Positions 26,046 through 34,090 are shown, numbered from the stretch's first letter. The stretch: DNA of 60,042 bases from Sulfuricellaceae bacterium (GCA_030690895.1 JAUYFQ010000022.1:1-60042); one strand, 5' to 3'. A program made the numbers and translations. Notes: a model not told the origin generated them from the letters alone.

Positions 26046-26077
26046 AGGGTGTCAGTTCAATTGACGCCCTATTTTTT
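26046..26077 (+). terminator. Intrinsic terminator after the DUF3489 gene
   Basis: AGGGTGTCA and TGACGCCCT form a nine-base stem with one G-T pair around a seven-base loop, followed by A and six T, 15 bases after the stop. Confidence 0.8.
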
Positions 26078-26212
26078 CAGCCAAATTTCTCGGTGGCCGT
26101 TTTGCCTGTTTTTGGTGTCGAAATCGTCGACAATCCGCGCCAGCATTGGCTTTGCAAGGGGTGGCCGTTTTGGGTTCAAAGGGTGTGAATTCAACTCCCA
26201 CCCTTGCCGGGG

Positions 26213-26246
26213 TGCAAACTGCAAACCCTGCAAACCTCGGTTTGCA
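26213..26246. repeat. TGCAAAC repeat cluster
   Basis: TGCAAAC occurs at 26213, 26220 and 26229 in direct order and once inverted (GTTTGCA) at 26240-26246. It lies in the 297-base gap between the DUF3489 terminator and the end of parE; the gap also has GTGGCCGTTTTG twice (26093 and 26161) and no gene. It could bind a regulator or replication protein. Confidence 0.45.
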
Positions 26247-26327
26247 ACCTGACGGTAGCGCAATGCCGCGCTGTCGCCTCCCGTATCGGAATCTCGCCAG
26301 GAAGGACCCCTTTCGCCTGGGCGAGAC

Positions 26328-26657
26328 TCAGAAGGTGTCGGGCTCCTGCATCCACGCCGGGATGTCGCGCTGACCGTGCAGCACGCGCCAGACATCAATG
26401 TGCGCTGGACGCTCGACGTAAAACACCAGGTGGGGAAAGTGTGCCAGCGGCCAGAAACGCAGACCGGGCAGGTTCAATTCATGGGCGTAGCGTGGCGATC
26501 CGGTAGCGGGGTGGCGACTGATGTGCGCATAGGCCTGCTCCAAGGCATCAATGAACCCGAGCGCCGCTTGTTCAGCACCTTCGCTGAGGTAGTAGGCAAT
26601 CGCGTCGTCGATGTCCCGGTTGGCCAGCTCACGCGGAACGACAGGCTTGGCCGTCAC
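26328..26657 (-). CDS. ParE/RelE-family toxin
   Basis: A 109-residue protein with the ParE-type pattern: a helical N-terminus (NRDIDDAIAYYLSEGAEQAA), EQAYAHISRHPATGSPRYAH, then LRFWPLAHFPHLVFYVERPA and the terminal VWRVLHGQRDIPAWM. ParE toxins inhibit DNA gyrase. It starts with GTG overlapping the parD stop (GTGA), so it depends on parD translation. Frame is intact. It may stabilise unit B. Confidence 0.85.
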   Translation of the reverse strand: MTAKPVVPRELANRDIDDAIAYYLSEGAEQAALGFIDALEQAYAHISRHPATGSPRYAHELNLPGLRFWPLAHFPHLVFYVERPAHIDVWRVLHGQRDIPAWMQEPDTF

Positions 26658-26905
26658 CCGCGAACGCCAACCTTGGCTGCCTTGCGCACCCGATCACGCA
26701 GCCCTTCAAAGTAGGCCGGATCGACGGGGGCTGCAGGTGCAGACGCCGCGCCCGCGAGCAGGAGGCCGCGCAGGTGCAAGCGATCCTGATCCTTGCGGAT
26801 CAGCTCACGCACGTATTCGCTGCTCGTGCCGTAGCTGCCTTGACTGACCTGCTCATCCACGAAGGACTTGAGCGTGTCGGGTAGGGAAATGTTCATTGTG
26901 CTCAT
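26654..26905 (-). CDS. ParD-family antitoxin
   Basis: An 83-residue protein: ribbon-helix-helix opening MSTMNISLPDTLKSFVDEQV, then GTSSEYVRELIRKDQDR, and a flexible alanine/proline C-terminal part ending in a helix that would cover ParE. It binds its own promoter, which lies next to the iteron-like array at 27066-27210. Toxin gene follows with an overlap. Confidence 0.88.
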   Translation of the reverse strand: MSTMNISLPDTLKSFVDEQVSQGSYGTSSEYVRELIRKDQDRLHLRGLLLAGAASAPAAPVDPAYFEGLRDRVRKAAKVGVRG

Positions 26906-26988
26906 GGCTCAAGATTAGTCGGTTTGGCAAAATTTGGCAAGATTCATGTTTTGTGTCTAACCGGTCAGACCAGCCAAGTCGAGTGAGA

Positions 26989-27007
26989 TGAGCATTCCCA
27001 ATGCTCA
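26989..27007. repeat. Perfect eight-base hairpin
   Basis: TGAGCATT-CCC-AATGCTCA, 84 bases upstream of the parD start and just outside the GGGAACGAT array; a second small hairpin (TCTCT...AGAGA) follows at 27010-27024. Neither has a T run on either strand, so they are not obvious terminators. Confidence 0.5.
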
Positions 27008-27065
27008 CTCTCTCTTTAGAGAGACGCCACCGGGAACCGGGAAAGCACCGTAAACACTGGGTTTG

Positions 27066-27210
27066 ATCGTTCCCACCCCCTTGCCGGGAAGGATAGCGAC
27101 CGGGAACGATTAAACCCGCGTGGGGTCTGGCTTCAATCGTTCCCAGAGGGGTATTCGTTCCCGGTCGGGAACCGGGACGCCGGGAACGATTGCTGAGGCC
27201 TGGGAACGAT
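27066..27210. repeat. Iteron-like GGGAACGAT array
   Basis: Five perfect copies of GGGAACGAT occur in 145 bases: 27102-27110, 27182-27190 and 27202-27210 forward; 27066-27074 and 27136-27144 reverse. A near copy is at 27154-27163 (reverse), and partial copies at 27031 and 27236. Some copies share further bases (GATTAAACC, GATCAAACCC). The array lies directly at the 3' end of a Toprim/RepA-like ATPase gene. This is the layout of a replication origin or of a multi-site regulator region; I see no AT-rich unwinding stretch inside it. Confidence 0.6.
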
Positions 27211-29351
27211 CACGCACCATCCTTCATACCGGGCTGGGAACGGCTCAAATGCCCAGTGATGAACACGGCCTCACCGCGCGCAACCGGCCCATCCCGCACG
27301 TCCAGCCACTTGACCAGCTTCGAGCCCTCGGCCATCGCCATCACCAGTTCCTCGCGGTCGAGCAATGCGCCCACCCACTCGGCCAGCCGATGCTTGCCAA
27401 TGGTGTGGAAGGCTTCCGGCAGTTCGTGCCGTCGTTCATAAACGCCGTTGCCGCCGGTTTTGGTGTATGGCCGCCCCTCGACGGCGGCACGGGCAATGGC
27501 GATCTTGAGTGCGGGCAGCAAGTCCGCATCAGGCTGTCGGGCGCGCACCAGTTCGTGGCTGCGATCCACCAACAGGCCTCGGGTGTCGCGCAAAAAGGTG
27601 GCGACCTTGAGATTGGCGCGGCCGTTGGCCTTGACCACACCGCCCATCACCACTCGGCCACGCTCGAACGACTCACCCAAGGTTTTGCAGATGGTCTTGG
27701 CGTCCATCTCCTTCGGGTTCCACAGTGCGTAGACCGAGCGCACGCCATCGACCAATCCGCCCGTGCCGCGAATGGCTTCACGTGCTTGCTCAGGCGTAGA
27801 GGCCTCGCGTTTGGCAAAGTGGTGCGACACGATCACCGAGGCACCGGTACTGGCCGCCAGCGCCGCCAGGCGAGAGCAGACGAACTGTGCATTCTCCGGC
27901 ACATTCAGATCCAGCGCGCATAGCGGTTGCAGTGGGTCGAGGACGACCAGTATCAACCCGGCCATCGATTTCAGTTGTTGTTCCAGTGCCGCCCACGCCG
28001 TGGTGACGGACGGGCCGCGTGTCGCGGGATCGGGAGCGAACAGCGCGACGGCACCACCAGCATCGGGCAGCGGCAGTACGTATAGCCGTTCCGGAATCGG
28101 CCCCAGCGCGTTGAGGCGGTTGTGGACTTCGATGGCGTCGTCCTCGGCGGTGACGTAAATCGCCACGCCGTGACCGGTCAGCGTGCCGCCGAACAGCATC
28201 GGCGCATTGAGCCACGAACCATCAAACGCCGACACCTCGCGTGACAAGGCCAGCAGCAGGAAGGATTTACCGACGCCACCACCCGCAGCAACCAGCGCGG
28301 CTTGCGCCAGCGGAAACACACCCTCGACCAGCCAGCGTCGGGGTTTGGGTTCGCCGGTGAAGCGTTCAGCCGCGCGCCACTGGGTAACATCGAATGGCTG
28401 GCTGGCTTTGCCGTTTACTTGGGTCGATGCGGCAAGCAGTGCCTCGACATCGAAGCCTTCAGCCACGGCATCGGCGGCATCCCATTTCTTCGGTTTATCC
28501 CTCGGCACAGTGACGCGCCGTACTTGCGCGCCGATGCTGCGTAACTTGGCAATCACGGCATCAGCGTATTTGGCTCCCGCCGCATCGTGATCGGGCCAGA
28601 CCGCGACGGTCTTGCCTGCCAGTGGCGACCAGTCGGTCTTGTCGATGGTGGTGGCCGCGCCACCCATTGCGGTAGTGGCGGCGATGCCGACATGCATCAG
28701 AGCATCCGTGCACTTCTCACCCTCGACCAGCACGACCGCATCAGCCGTCTTGATGGCGGGCAGGTTGTACAGCGGTCGCGGTTCCGGCATGCGCATTGAA
28801 CGCGTCCTAACATCCCACGGTCGGTATTGCTTGCCGGTCGGCGTGTCGTAGCGATAGACGCAGGCCAGCAGTTCGCCGTCGGCACTCAGGTAGTCCCACT
28901 TGGCGCTGTGCTGGCCGAGATCGTCTTGGGCGACGTCGGGCTTGGTGCTATTTGCAGCGATGGGGCGTGGCACTGCCAACCAGTCGCCCACGTCATTCAG
29001 CAAGTCGCCAAAATCGCGCGGCAATGTAAATCCGCGCACGGCGGCCCACAGTGCCAACAGGTCGCCGGATTCGCCGGTGGCGAAATCAATCCAGATGCCG
29101 CGCTTGGCGCCGTCCAGCTCGATAACCAGACTGTCGCCGGGATCGCCCTGCAGGTTGCCGACCACAAAGTGCGACCCCTGGCGTTTGCCGTGCGGGAACA
29201 GATAAACGAGAACCATCTCCAGCCGATCCAGCAGGCGCGCACGCAGATCATCTTTGTCGTAATGCGCTACTTGCGAGACGTCAGCCGCATCGTTGAAATC
29301 GAAATAGACGTGGGGCAGTTGAACGGTATTTGCAGGAGTGGCATCCGTCAT
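27210..29351 (-). CDS. Toprim-RepA-like AAA ATPase (replication protein of unit B)
   Basis: A 713-residue protein. About 1-200 includes a segment resembling primase-associated domains (GIWIDFATGESGDLLALWAA); 204-265 is a Toprim domain (AVVLVEGEKCTDALM, then VWPDHDAAG with the metal-binding acids); about 340-560 is a RecA/RepA-type ATPase with Walker A AAGGGVGKS at 355-363, ILVVLDPLQPL Walker B and SVIVSHHFAKRE. Similar proteins serve as replicative helicase or primase-helicase of plasmids, phage satellites and integrative elements. Start overlaps the preceding stop (ATGA). The iteron-like array begins at its stop. Confidence 0.85.
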   Translation of the reverse strand: MTDATPANTVQLPHVYFDFNDAADVSQVAHYDKDDLRARLLDRLEMVLVYLFPHGKRQGSHFVVGNLQGDPGDSLVIELDGAKRGIWIDFATGESGDLLALWAAVRGFTLPRDFGDLLNDVGDWLAVPRPIAANSTKPDVAQDDLGQHSAKWDYLSADGELLACVYRYDTPTGKQYRPWDVRTRSMRMPEPRPLYNLPAIKTADAVVLVEGEKCTDALMHVGIAATTAMGGAATTIDKTDWSPLAGKTVAVWPDHDAAGAKYADAVIAKLRSIGAQVRRVTVPRDKPKKWDAADAVAEGFDVEALLAASTQVNGKASQPFDVTQWRAAERFTGEPKPRRWLVEGVFPLAQAALVAAGGGVGKSFLLLALSREVSAFDGSWLNAPMLFGGTLTGHGVAIYVTAEDDAIEVHNRLNALGPIPERLYVLPLPDAGGAVALFAPDPATRGPSVTTAWAALEQQLKSMAGLILVVLDPLQPLCALDLNVPENAQFVCSRLAALAASTGASVIVSHHFAKREASTPEQAREAIRGTGGLVDGVRSVYALWNPKEMDAKTICKTLGESFERGRVVMGGVVKANGRANLKVATFLRDTRGLLVDRSHELVRARQPDADLLPALKIAIARAAVEGRPYTKTGGNGVYERRHELPEAFHTIGKHRLAEWVGALLDREELVMAMAEGSKLVKWLDVRDGPVARGEAVFITGHLSRSQPGMKDGA

Positions 29352-29593
29352 TGGGTGTGCTCCTGGCTGAGTCGTGCCTTGAACCAGCTGCCATCAGCGC
29401 GCACGCAATAGAACTCGCGGCCAGCGCCCCGGTATTTGATATCCGGCACGATCCACAGCTTTTCTTGTTCGTCGTAGCGCCACTCAGTCGCGCCGAACAG
29501 GCGGGACAGCATCGACTCAATGCCGTTGCTGGCTATCGCTTGCTGCAGTTGTCGGGTGATGCGTTGGCGCTGACGGCGCTCGCTGCGGTTCAT
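29348..29593 (-). CDS. Unknown 81-residue protein between AlpA-like and ATPase genes
   Basis: Starts MNRSERRQRQRITRQLQQAI, a very basic helix, followed by YDEQEKLWIVPDIKYRGAGR and an aromatic beta-like end. It overlaps both neighbours (TGATG before, ATGA after), so it is part of the replication operon. Basic and small, it might be a DNA-binding accessory protein. No family recognised. Confidence 0.6.
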   Translation of the reverse strand: MNRSERRQRQRITRQLQQAIASNGIESMLSRLFGATEWRYDEQEKLWIVPDIKYRGAGREFYCVRADGSWFKARLSQEHTQ

Positions 29594-29820
29594 CACGCCC
29601 ACACCTCGGCGGCGGGCTGGTTGCCTGCGGTGCATCGACGGGTGCGCTTGAGCTCGTGCGCTTCGATTTCAACCACCTGATACAGCACGCGGCCACCAAG
29701 TTTCAGGAACACCGGGCCGCTGCCGAGCATGCGCCAGCGCTCCAGTGTTTTTTCGCTCAAGCCCCATCTGGCGGCCAGTTGGCGTGGGGTGAGTAATTCC
29801 GGTTGAGGGACAGTATTCAT
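29593..29820 (-). CDS. AlpA-like HTH regulator
   Basis: A 75-residue protein: LLTPRQLAARWGLSEKTLER, WRMLGSGPVFLKLGGRVLYQ, VVEIEAHELKR, the AlpA/excisionase wHTH layout. ATG 29820 has GGAG nine bases upstream; the longer frame to 29880 has no such site. In P4-like satellites AlpA controls integrase or excision. Here it heads the three-gene replication operon. Confidence 0.8.
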   Translation of the reverse strand: MNTVPQPELLTPRQLAARWGLSEKTLERWRMLGSGPVFLKLGGRVLYQVVEIEAHELKRTRRCTAGNQPAAEVWA

Positions 29821-30169
29821 GGCGATTTCTCCGATCAGTTCGGCATGCCCTTGCTGTCCGTCAATGGGGCTCAGTGGCACGCGATGAACGAGATTTTTCG
29901 CGGCTTTTCATCGGTGCGCAAACAGGTGAAATGGCCGAATGATCGAAACCGTGGACTGCGGGCGGCGGCATTGCTCTCCTTGGCCTAGGAATTCGGAAGG
30001 TTGACCGTTGGAAACCGCACTCGCTGGCAAAAGCGGTCACGCGCCCGCTGTCGCCCTCAACTCCCTGATCGACCAAACCAGTCTCTGTTGTCACCATTTG
30101 ACGGTGTGCAAACCGGTCGCTGTTTGTGCGATTTCGACCCCCGAATCATCAACCCTTGGAGAACCCACG
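29821..30169. other. Divergent intergenic region, no gene seen
   Basis: A 349-base stretch between the minus-strand AlpA-like operon and the plus-strand coiled-coil gene. It must hold promoters for both, but I see no convincing -35/-10 pair. A single GTGCAAAC at about 30105 resembles the TGCAAAC unit of 26213-26246. A frame open from 30008 is only the upstream extension of the 30170 gene. Confidence 0.5.
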
Positions 30170-31018
30170 ATGAAGCTCAACCCCTTCCGCAAAAAGACCA
30201 ACGGCTACTACGACGCCATCAAGGCCAAGTTCGACGACACCCATCGCGAGCTTGATGCCACACAAAATGAACTGGCCAAAGCAAAGGCCGAGTACGACAA
30301 GGAGAACGCCAGTTACCAACAGATCCGTGATGCGGCGAGTTGTTACGCCCTCAGCAACACCGAGAAGCAAAGCCGCCAGCACAAGGTGGTGTCCGAATGC
30401 TTCAACCGCGTTAATCAGCTGGCAAGCGACGTCAGCCAGATCCAATCCCGACTGCAGCCGCTACGCCGAATATTGGAAGCGCCGCAGCGCTATGACGAAA
30501 CCCAAGCAACACTGCTGCGTCTGGTCGAGCAGCGCCGGTCGCTGGCGACCGAGCACCACAAGGCCGAAGCCTTGATCGTCAAGGTGGAGAAACGGGCGGT
30601 CGATGCTGAAACCCGAATGGCGGCAGAAACGAATGCCGCGTCCCGGCAGATGATCGCCACCGAAGGCGATTTCGTCGTTCCGGAGTCACTGACCCGGCTT
30701 GAAGTGGAATTGCGCCTGACCCATGCGTCGATGGTCAATTTGCAGCAGCAACGCAATGCCGTTGCTCTCCGAAACAAGGAGTTGCCTGAACAGATCAGGG
30801 ACGCCGAGCGCGCCTTCATTCACGCCCGCGCGGTGATTGCAGAAATCGAACTGCACGAGCAGTTGATGCCGGTCATGAACCTGTTCGCACGCGCCGCCGC
30901 AACCAGGCACCAGAACAGCCGTCGCCACGAGGACGAGTACAAATTCAACATCGAGATTCCGCACGAGCTGCTTGAGTCTGCCCGATCTGAGCTTGCCGCA
31001 GAAGTGCCGAGCGCTTGA
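30170..31018 (+). CDS. Unknown coiled-coil protein
   Basis: A 282-residue protein starting MKLNPFRKKTNGYYDAI, with GGAG nine bases upstream. Two long heptad-rich stretches (about 25-150 and 155-240) contain DTHRELDATQNELAKAKAEY and VNLQQQRNAVALRNKELPEQ; the end is acidic. No membrane span or enzyme motif. It looks like a cytoplasmic structural or DNA-associated coiled coil. It stands alone between the AlpA-like operon and cassette 2; 31019-31229 after it has no gene. Confidence 0.65.
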   Translation: MKLNPFRKKTNGYYDAIKAKFDDTHRELDATQNELAKAKAEYDKENASYQQIRDAASCYALSNTEKQSRQHKVVSECFNRVNQLASDVSQIQSRLQPLRRILEAPQRYDETQATLLRLVEQRRSLATEHHKAEALIVKVEKRAVDAETRMAAETNAASRQMIATEGDFVVPESLTRLEVELRLTHASMVNLQQQRNAVALRNKELPEQIRDAERAFIHARAVIAEIELHEQLMPVMNLFARAAATRHQNSRRHEDEYKFNIEIPHELLESARSELAAEVPSA

Positions 31019-31229
31019 TGAACGAAGGGGCGAGCAGCGGGCAGTCGTGGCATATCCGCCGAGCGCCCGGGCGTGGCCTTGGATCATTCGATGCGCCCAC
31101 TCTGCTGATGCCACGTAATGCCCGTCGGCGCTGACCGTGAAAGGCATCGCGGAAAGCCGACACCCACCCCGAAACCTGCGCCGAGCTTGGTGCGGCTGAG
31201 TGTCCCAGTGCCGCGACAAATAGCAACGT

Positions 31230-31263
31230 TTGACTTGGCTTGTGCCCGCCACAGCGCGTTCAT
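31230..31263 (+). promoter_or_regulatory. Island motif copy 3, upstream of cassette 2
   Basis: CTTGGCTT (31234-31241), 10 bases, CAGCGCGTTCAT (31252-31263), preceded by TTGA; it ends 36 bases before ATG 31300. Spacing between the two conserved words is the same as in the copies at 9484 and 25270. Confidence 0.5.
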
Positions 31264-31299
31264 GGAGGTCCGCAAACCACTCTCAACAAGGAGATTTCA

Positions 31300-31548
31300 A
31301 TGAGCACAATTACAAGCCTTCGGGCACAGGTGACAGACGCCAACCACCGCCCACGCGGAATGATGAACATCGAGTTCGATGGCGACACTCACGGCCCGTA
31401 TCGGGTTATCCACGACGGGCGCACCTATTGGTACACCGGCAAATCAGGCACCAACCGCGCGACGGGATTACCCGTGCGCGAAATGGCCACCGAGGACGAC
31501 TGCCGTCTGTGGATCACGCTGGGCGGCACCGCCGTGTGGGAGGATTGA
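31300..31548 (+). CDS. Unknown 82-residue protein heading cassette 2
   Basis: Starts MSTITSLRAQVTDANHRPRG with GGAG upstream; beta-rich (FDGDTHGPYRVIHDGRTYWY) and ending WITLGGTAVWED. Stop overlaps the DUF2924 start (TGATG). It holds the position of the 9357 protein of cassette 1 but is not related to it. Function unknown. Confidence 0.65.
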   Translation: MSTITSLRAQVTDANHRPRGMMNIEFDGDTHGPYRVIHDGRTYWYTGKSGTNRATGLPVREMATEDDCRLWITLGGTAVWED

Positions 31549-32018
31549 TGATGCAGCCAGATCAGCAAGCCAGCATCGCCGCGCAGTTGGCGGCGCTGCC
31601 CAATACGCAGATGAAGGCATTGTGGGTGCTGTGGGACGAGCACTTTCCCCGACGGCCCACCCACACCAATCGCAGTTACATCGAATCACGCATCGCTTAC
31701 CGGATACAAGAACTGGCCTACGGAGAGTTGCCCGCAGGCATCCGCCGCCATCTGGCCGATTGTGGTGCCAAGCATTCGAAGATCGCCATCGCCAAGAAAG
31801 GCGGGCGTGGCACTGAATTTCATCTGATGCCTGGCACCGCGTTGGTTCGTGAATGGGATGAGCGCGAATACCGCGTCACGGTCACGCCTGCCGGTTTGTA
31901 CGAACTGGATGGGCAACTGTTCAAAAGCCTGTCGGCGGCAGCGCGCCACATCACCGGTACGCAGTGGTCAGGGCCGAAGTTCTTCGGGCTGATCAATAGC
32001 AAAGGGGTGCCGCGATGA
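31548..32018 (+). CDS. DUF2924 protein of recombinase cassette 2
   Basis: A 156-residue paralogue of the protein at 9548-9997: MKALWVLWDEHFPRRPTHTN, RSYIESRIAYRIQELAYGEL, FHLMPGTALVREWDEREYRV and the end block SLSAAARHITGTQWSGPKFF. ATG 31548 overlaps the previous stop; the next codon is also ATG. It overlaps the recombinase start by four bases. Likely accessory factor of the recombinase by linkage. Confidence 0.85.
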   Translation: MMQPDQQASIAAQLAALPNTQMKALWVLWDEHFPRRPTHTNRSYIESRIAYRIQELAYGELPAGIRRHLADCGAKHSKIAIAKKGGRGTEFHLMPGTALVREWDEREYRVTVTPAGLYELDGQLFKSLSAAARHITGTQWSGPKFFGLINSKGVPR

Positions 32019-33355
32019 GTGCGCCAATTCTTGTTCCCCCCAAACACTGCGCCGTTTACTGCCGGGTATCCAGCGACGAGCGACTCGACCAATCTTTCAA
32101 TTCCATCGATGCGCAGAAGGAAGCGGGCCACGCCTTCATCAAAAGTCAGACGCACGAAGGCTGGATTCCGGTGGCAGATCATTACGACGATGGCGGTTTC
32201 TCCGGCGGCAATATGGATCGGCCCGCCTTGCGCCGCCTGATGGCGGATATCGAGGTGGGCAAGGTCGATATCGTGGTCGTCTACAAAATTGATCGGCTAT
32301 CGCGGTCGCTGGCCGACTTTGCACGGATGGTGGAAACTTTCGACCGCTGTCGGGTCAGTTTCAGCGCCGTGACGCAGCAGATCAATTCTGCGACCTCGAT
32401 GGGCAGGTTGATGCTCAACGTGTTGTTGTCATTTGCGCAGTTTGAGCGCGAAGTCACCGGCGAACGCATCCGCGACAAGATCGCGGCCAGCAAGGCCAAG
32501 GGAATGTGGATGGGCGGTCCCTTGCCGCTGGGCTACGACGTGGACAACCGGCTGCTGGTCATCAACGAGCGCGAGGCCGCCATCGTCCGGCGTATTTTTG
32601 AGGACTTCGTGACCGTGCGTTCGGCCACGATGATGGTGCGCAACTACGCCGCCGAGGGCATCGTCACCAAAAGCGGTAAACCGTTCTGCAAACAGACCAT
32701 CTACAAGATGCTGTACAACCGGATATTTCGGGGTGAGATCGTCCACAAGGGGCAGAGCCACCCCGGCCAGCATCAGGCCATCATCACGCAGGCGCAGTGG
32801 GATGCGGCGCACGCGCTCATCGCGTCCAATCCTCAAGGGCGGCGGCAGGACACGAAGAACCGGGACAAAGAACCTGTCTTGCTGCGCGGCCTGTTGTTCA
32901 CACCCGATGGTGAACGGCTGATGCCGACCTACACGATCAAGAAGGGCAAGCCCTATCGCTATTACACGGCCGGTCGGGATCGTCGCTTTGGCGCGTGGGC
33001 CAGTCGGTTCGGCTCGCTGCCTGCCGAGCCCATCGAGGAGTTGGTGGTCGCGCAGGTGCAGGATGCGCTGTCGGCACCACACGTCGTGCAGGCGGTGTGG
33101 GGTCTGATCAAAACGCAGCACCCAGGAATTTCTGAACCCGAGGTGGTGTTGCCGATGCGCCAATTGGCGACGATGTGGCCGCAGTTGTTCCCGGCAGAAC
33201 AGTGCCGATTGGTGCAGTTGCTGATCGAGCGAATCGTGCTCGGTGACACCGGGATGGAAATCATCTGGCGCGACAGCGGCTGGCAGGAACTGGCCTGCGA
33301 ATTGATCCCCGGCACCATCGGTGCTGAATTGGCTGAACTGGAGGTGACGATATGA
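32015..33355 (+). CDS. Large serine recombinase of cassette 2
   Basis: A 446-residue protein with AVYCRVSSDE (nucleophile Ser19), YKIDRLSRSLADF, LMLNVLLSFAQFEREVTGER and the recombinase domain MWMGGPLPLGYDVDNRLLVI, EAAIVRRIFEDF. It is closely similar to the cassette 1 enzyme in the catalytic half and diverges more in the C-terminal DNA-binding half, which suggests different att preference. Its gene lies 0.7 kb from the ssrA 3' end, the expected place for the integrase of an element inserted there. Confidence 0.93.
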   Translation: MSAPILVPPKHCAVYCRVSSDERLDQSFNSIDAQKEAGHAFIKSQTHEGWIPVADHYDDGGFSGGNMDRPALRRLMADIEVGKVDIVVVYKIDRLSRSLADFARMVETFDRCRVSFSAVTQQINSATSMGRLMLNVLLSFAQFEREVTGERIRDKIAASKAKGMWMGGPLPLGYDVDNRLLVINEREAAIVRRIFEDFVTVRSATMMVRNYAAEGIVTKSGKPFCKQTIYKMLYNRIFRGEIVHKGQSHPGQHQAIITQAQWDAAHALIASNPQGRRQDTKNRDKEPVLLRGLLFTPDGERLMPTYTIKKGKPYRYYTAGRDRRFGAWASRFGSLPAEPIEELVVAQVQDALSAPHVVQAVWGLIKTQHPGISEPEVVLPMRQLATMWPQLFPAEQCRLVQLLIERIVLGDTGMEIIWRDSGWQELACELIPGTIGAELAELEVTI

Positions 33356-33822
33356 CGCGGATTCGAACAACCGGCGCGCCGGTCTCTATGCAGCGGCGGG
33401 AAGATGGGGCGGTAAAACTGTCGACCTTCATCCCGCTGAAAATCAGGAGGCGCGGTGTCAGCAAGGTGATCGTGCGGCCAGAAGTTGTGGCGAGCGGGGA
33501 AGGTGCTGTACCGGGCAACGGCAACAGTGGCGGCAGTCAACATGACAACCCGCTGCAGGTGGCGTTGTCGCGCGCCTTCCACTGGCAACGCCTGATCGAT
33601 GAAGGGCGGGTCGGCAGCGGCAGTGAGATTGCCAAATTGGAAGGCTTACACCACTCGACGGTCAACGAACTGCTGCGCCTGACGCTGCTGGAGCCCGCCA
33701 CCATCCAGAGTATTCTGGCCGGTAAGCAGCCCCGATGCATGAGCCTGTTGTGGTTTCAGCGCAATCCGCTGCCGCTGGATTGGGCTCTGCAACGCCAAGT
33801 GGTCGAGGGGTTTGATGCCTGA
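33352..33822 (+). CDS. Recombinase-associated HTH protein of cassette 2
   Basis: A 156-residue protein with ALSRAFHWQRLIDEGRVGSG, SEIAKLEGLHHSTVNELLRL, LLEPATIQSILAGKQPRCMS and LLWFQRNPLPLDWALQRQVV. It is a paralogue of the 11382 and 11750 proteins, and closest to the former in its C-terminal half (LIWFQRNPVPVNW there). Start overlaps the recombinase stop (ATGA). The gap to ssrA (33823-34077) contains no real gene. Confidence 0.65.
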   Translation: MTRIRTTGAPVSMQRREDGAVKLSTFIPLKIRRRGVSKVIVRPEVVASGEGAVPGNGNSGGSQHDNPLQVALSRAFHWQRLIDEGRVGSGSEIAKLEGLHHSTVNELLRLTLLEPATIQSILAGKQPRCMSLLWFQRNPLPLDWALQRQVVEGFDA

Positions 33823-34045
33823 TCAGCTTGACGCAATAAGGCAACCGGTCGGGTTGGTTGACAACGAACTGGCAAAGCCAAACCCGCGTAAAACCGAGGT
33901 TCTCAGCAGCGACTACCCGCAGGGCAAACAGAGAAAAGAGACTGGGCTGGTGCGGAAAACACCGATTTCGGCGGTTTTTGCCAATGCGTCACCCGCAGCA
34001 CGGTCGGCCGAAACCCCGCGTGGTGTGGGGATTTCAGGCAAGAAA

Positions 34046-34072
34046 AAGGGCTCGGAGATTATCCGAGCCCTT
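34046..34072 (-). terminator. Intrinsic terminator of ssrA
   Basis: AAGGGCTCGGA, five-base loop, TCCGAGCCCTT: an 11-base perfect stem followed on the minus strand by a T run, starting five bases beyond the tmRNA 3' end. If the element crossover lies within the tmRNA end, this terminator belongs to the element. Confidence 0.9.
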
Positions 34073-34090
34073 CAATTTGGTGGAGGCGGC
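34073..34090. other. Candidate att site at the ssrA 3' end
   Basis: CAATTTGGTGGAGGCGGC covers the last bases of tmRNA. Order and spacing (hairpin, CAA-T-rich bases, TGGTGG) equal those at 12522-12541. tmRNA 3' ends are well-known integration targets. The exact core is not determinable here. Confidence 0.5.

Noticed and set aside
26204..27060. CRISPR-like array in the repeat-rich regions of unit B
   Set aside because: Repeats are short (7-9 bases), irregularly spaced and in both orientations, and no cas genes are present.
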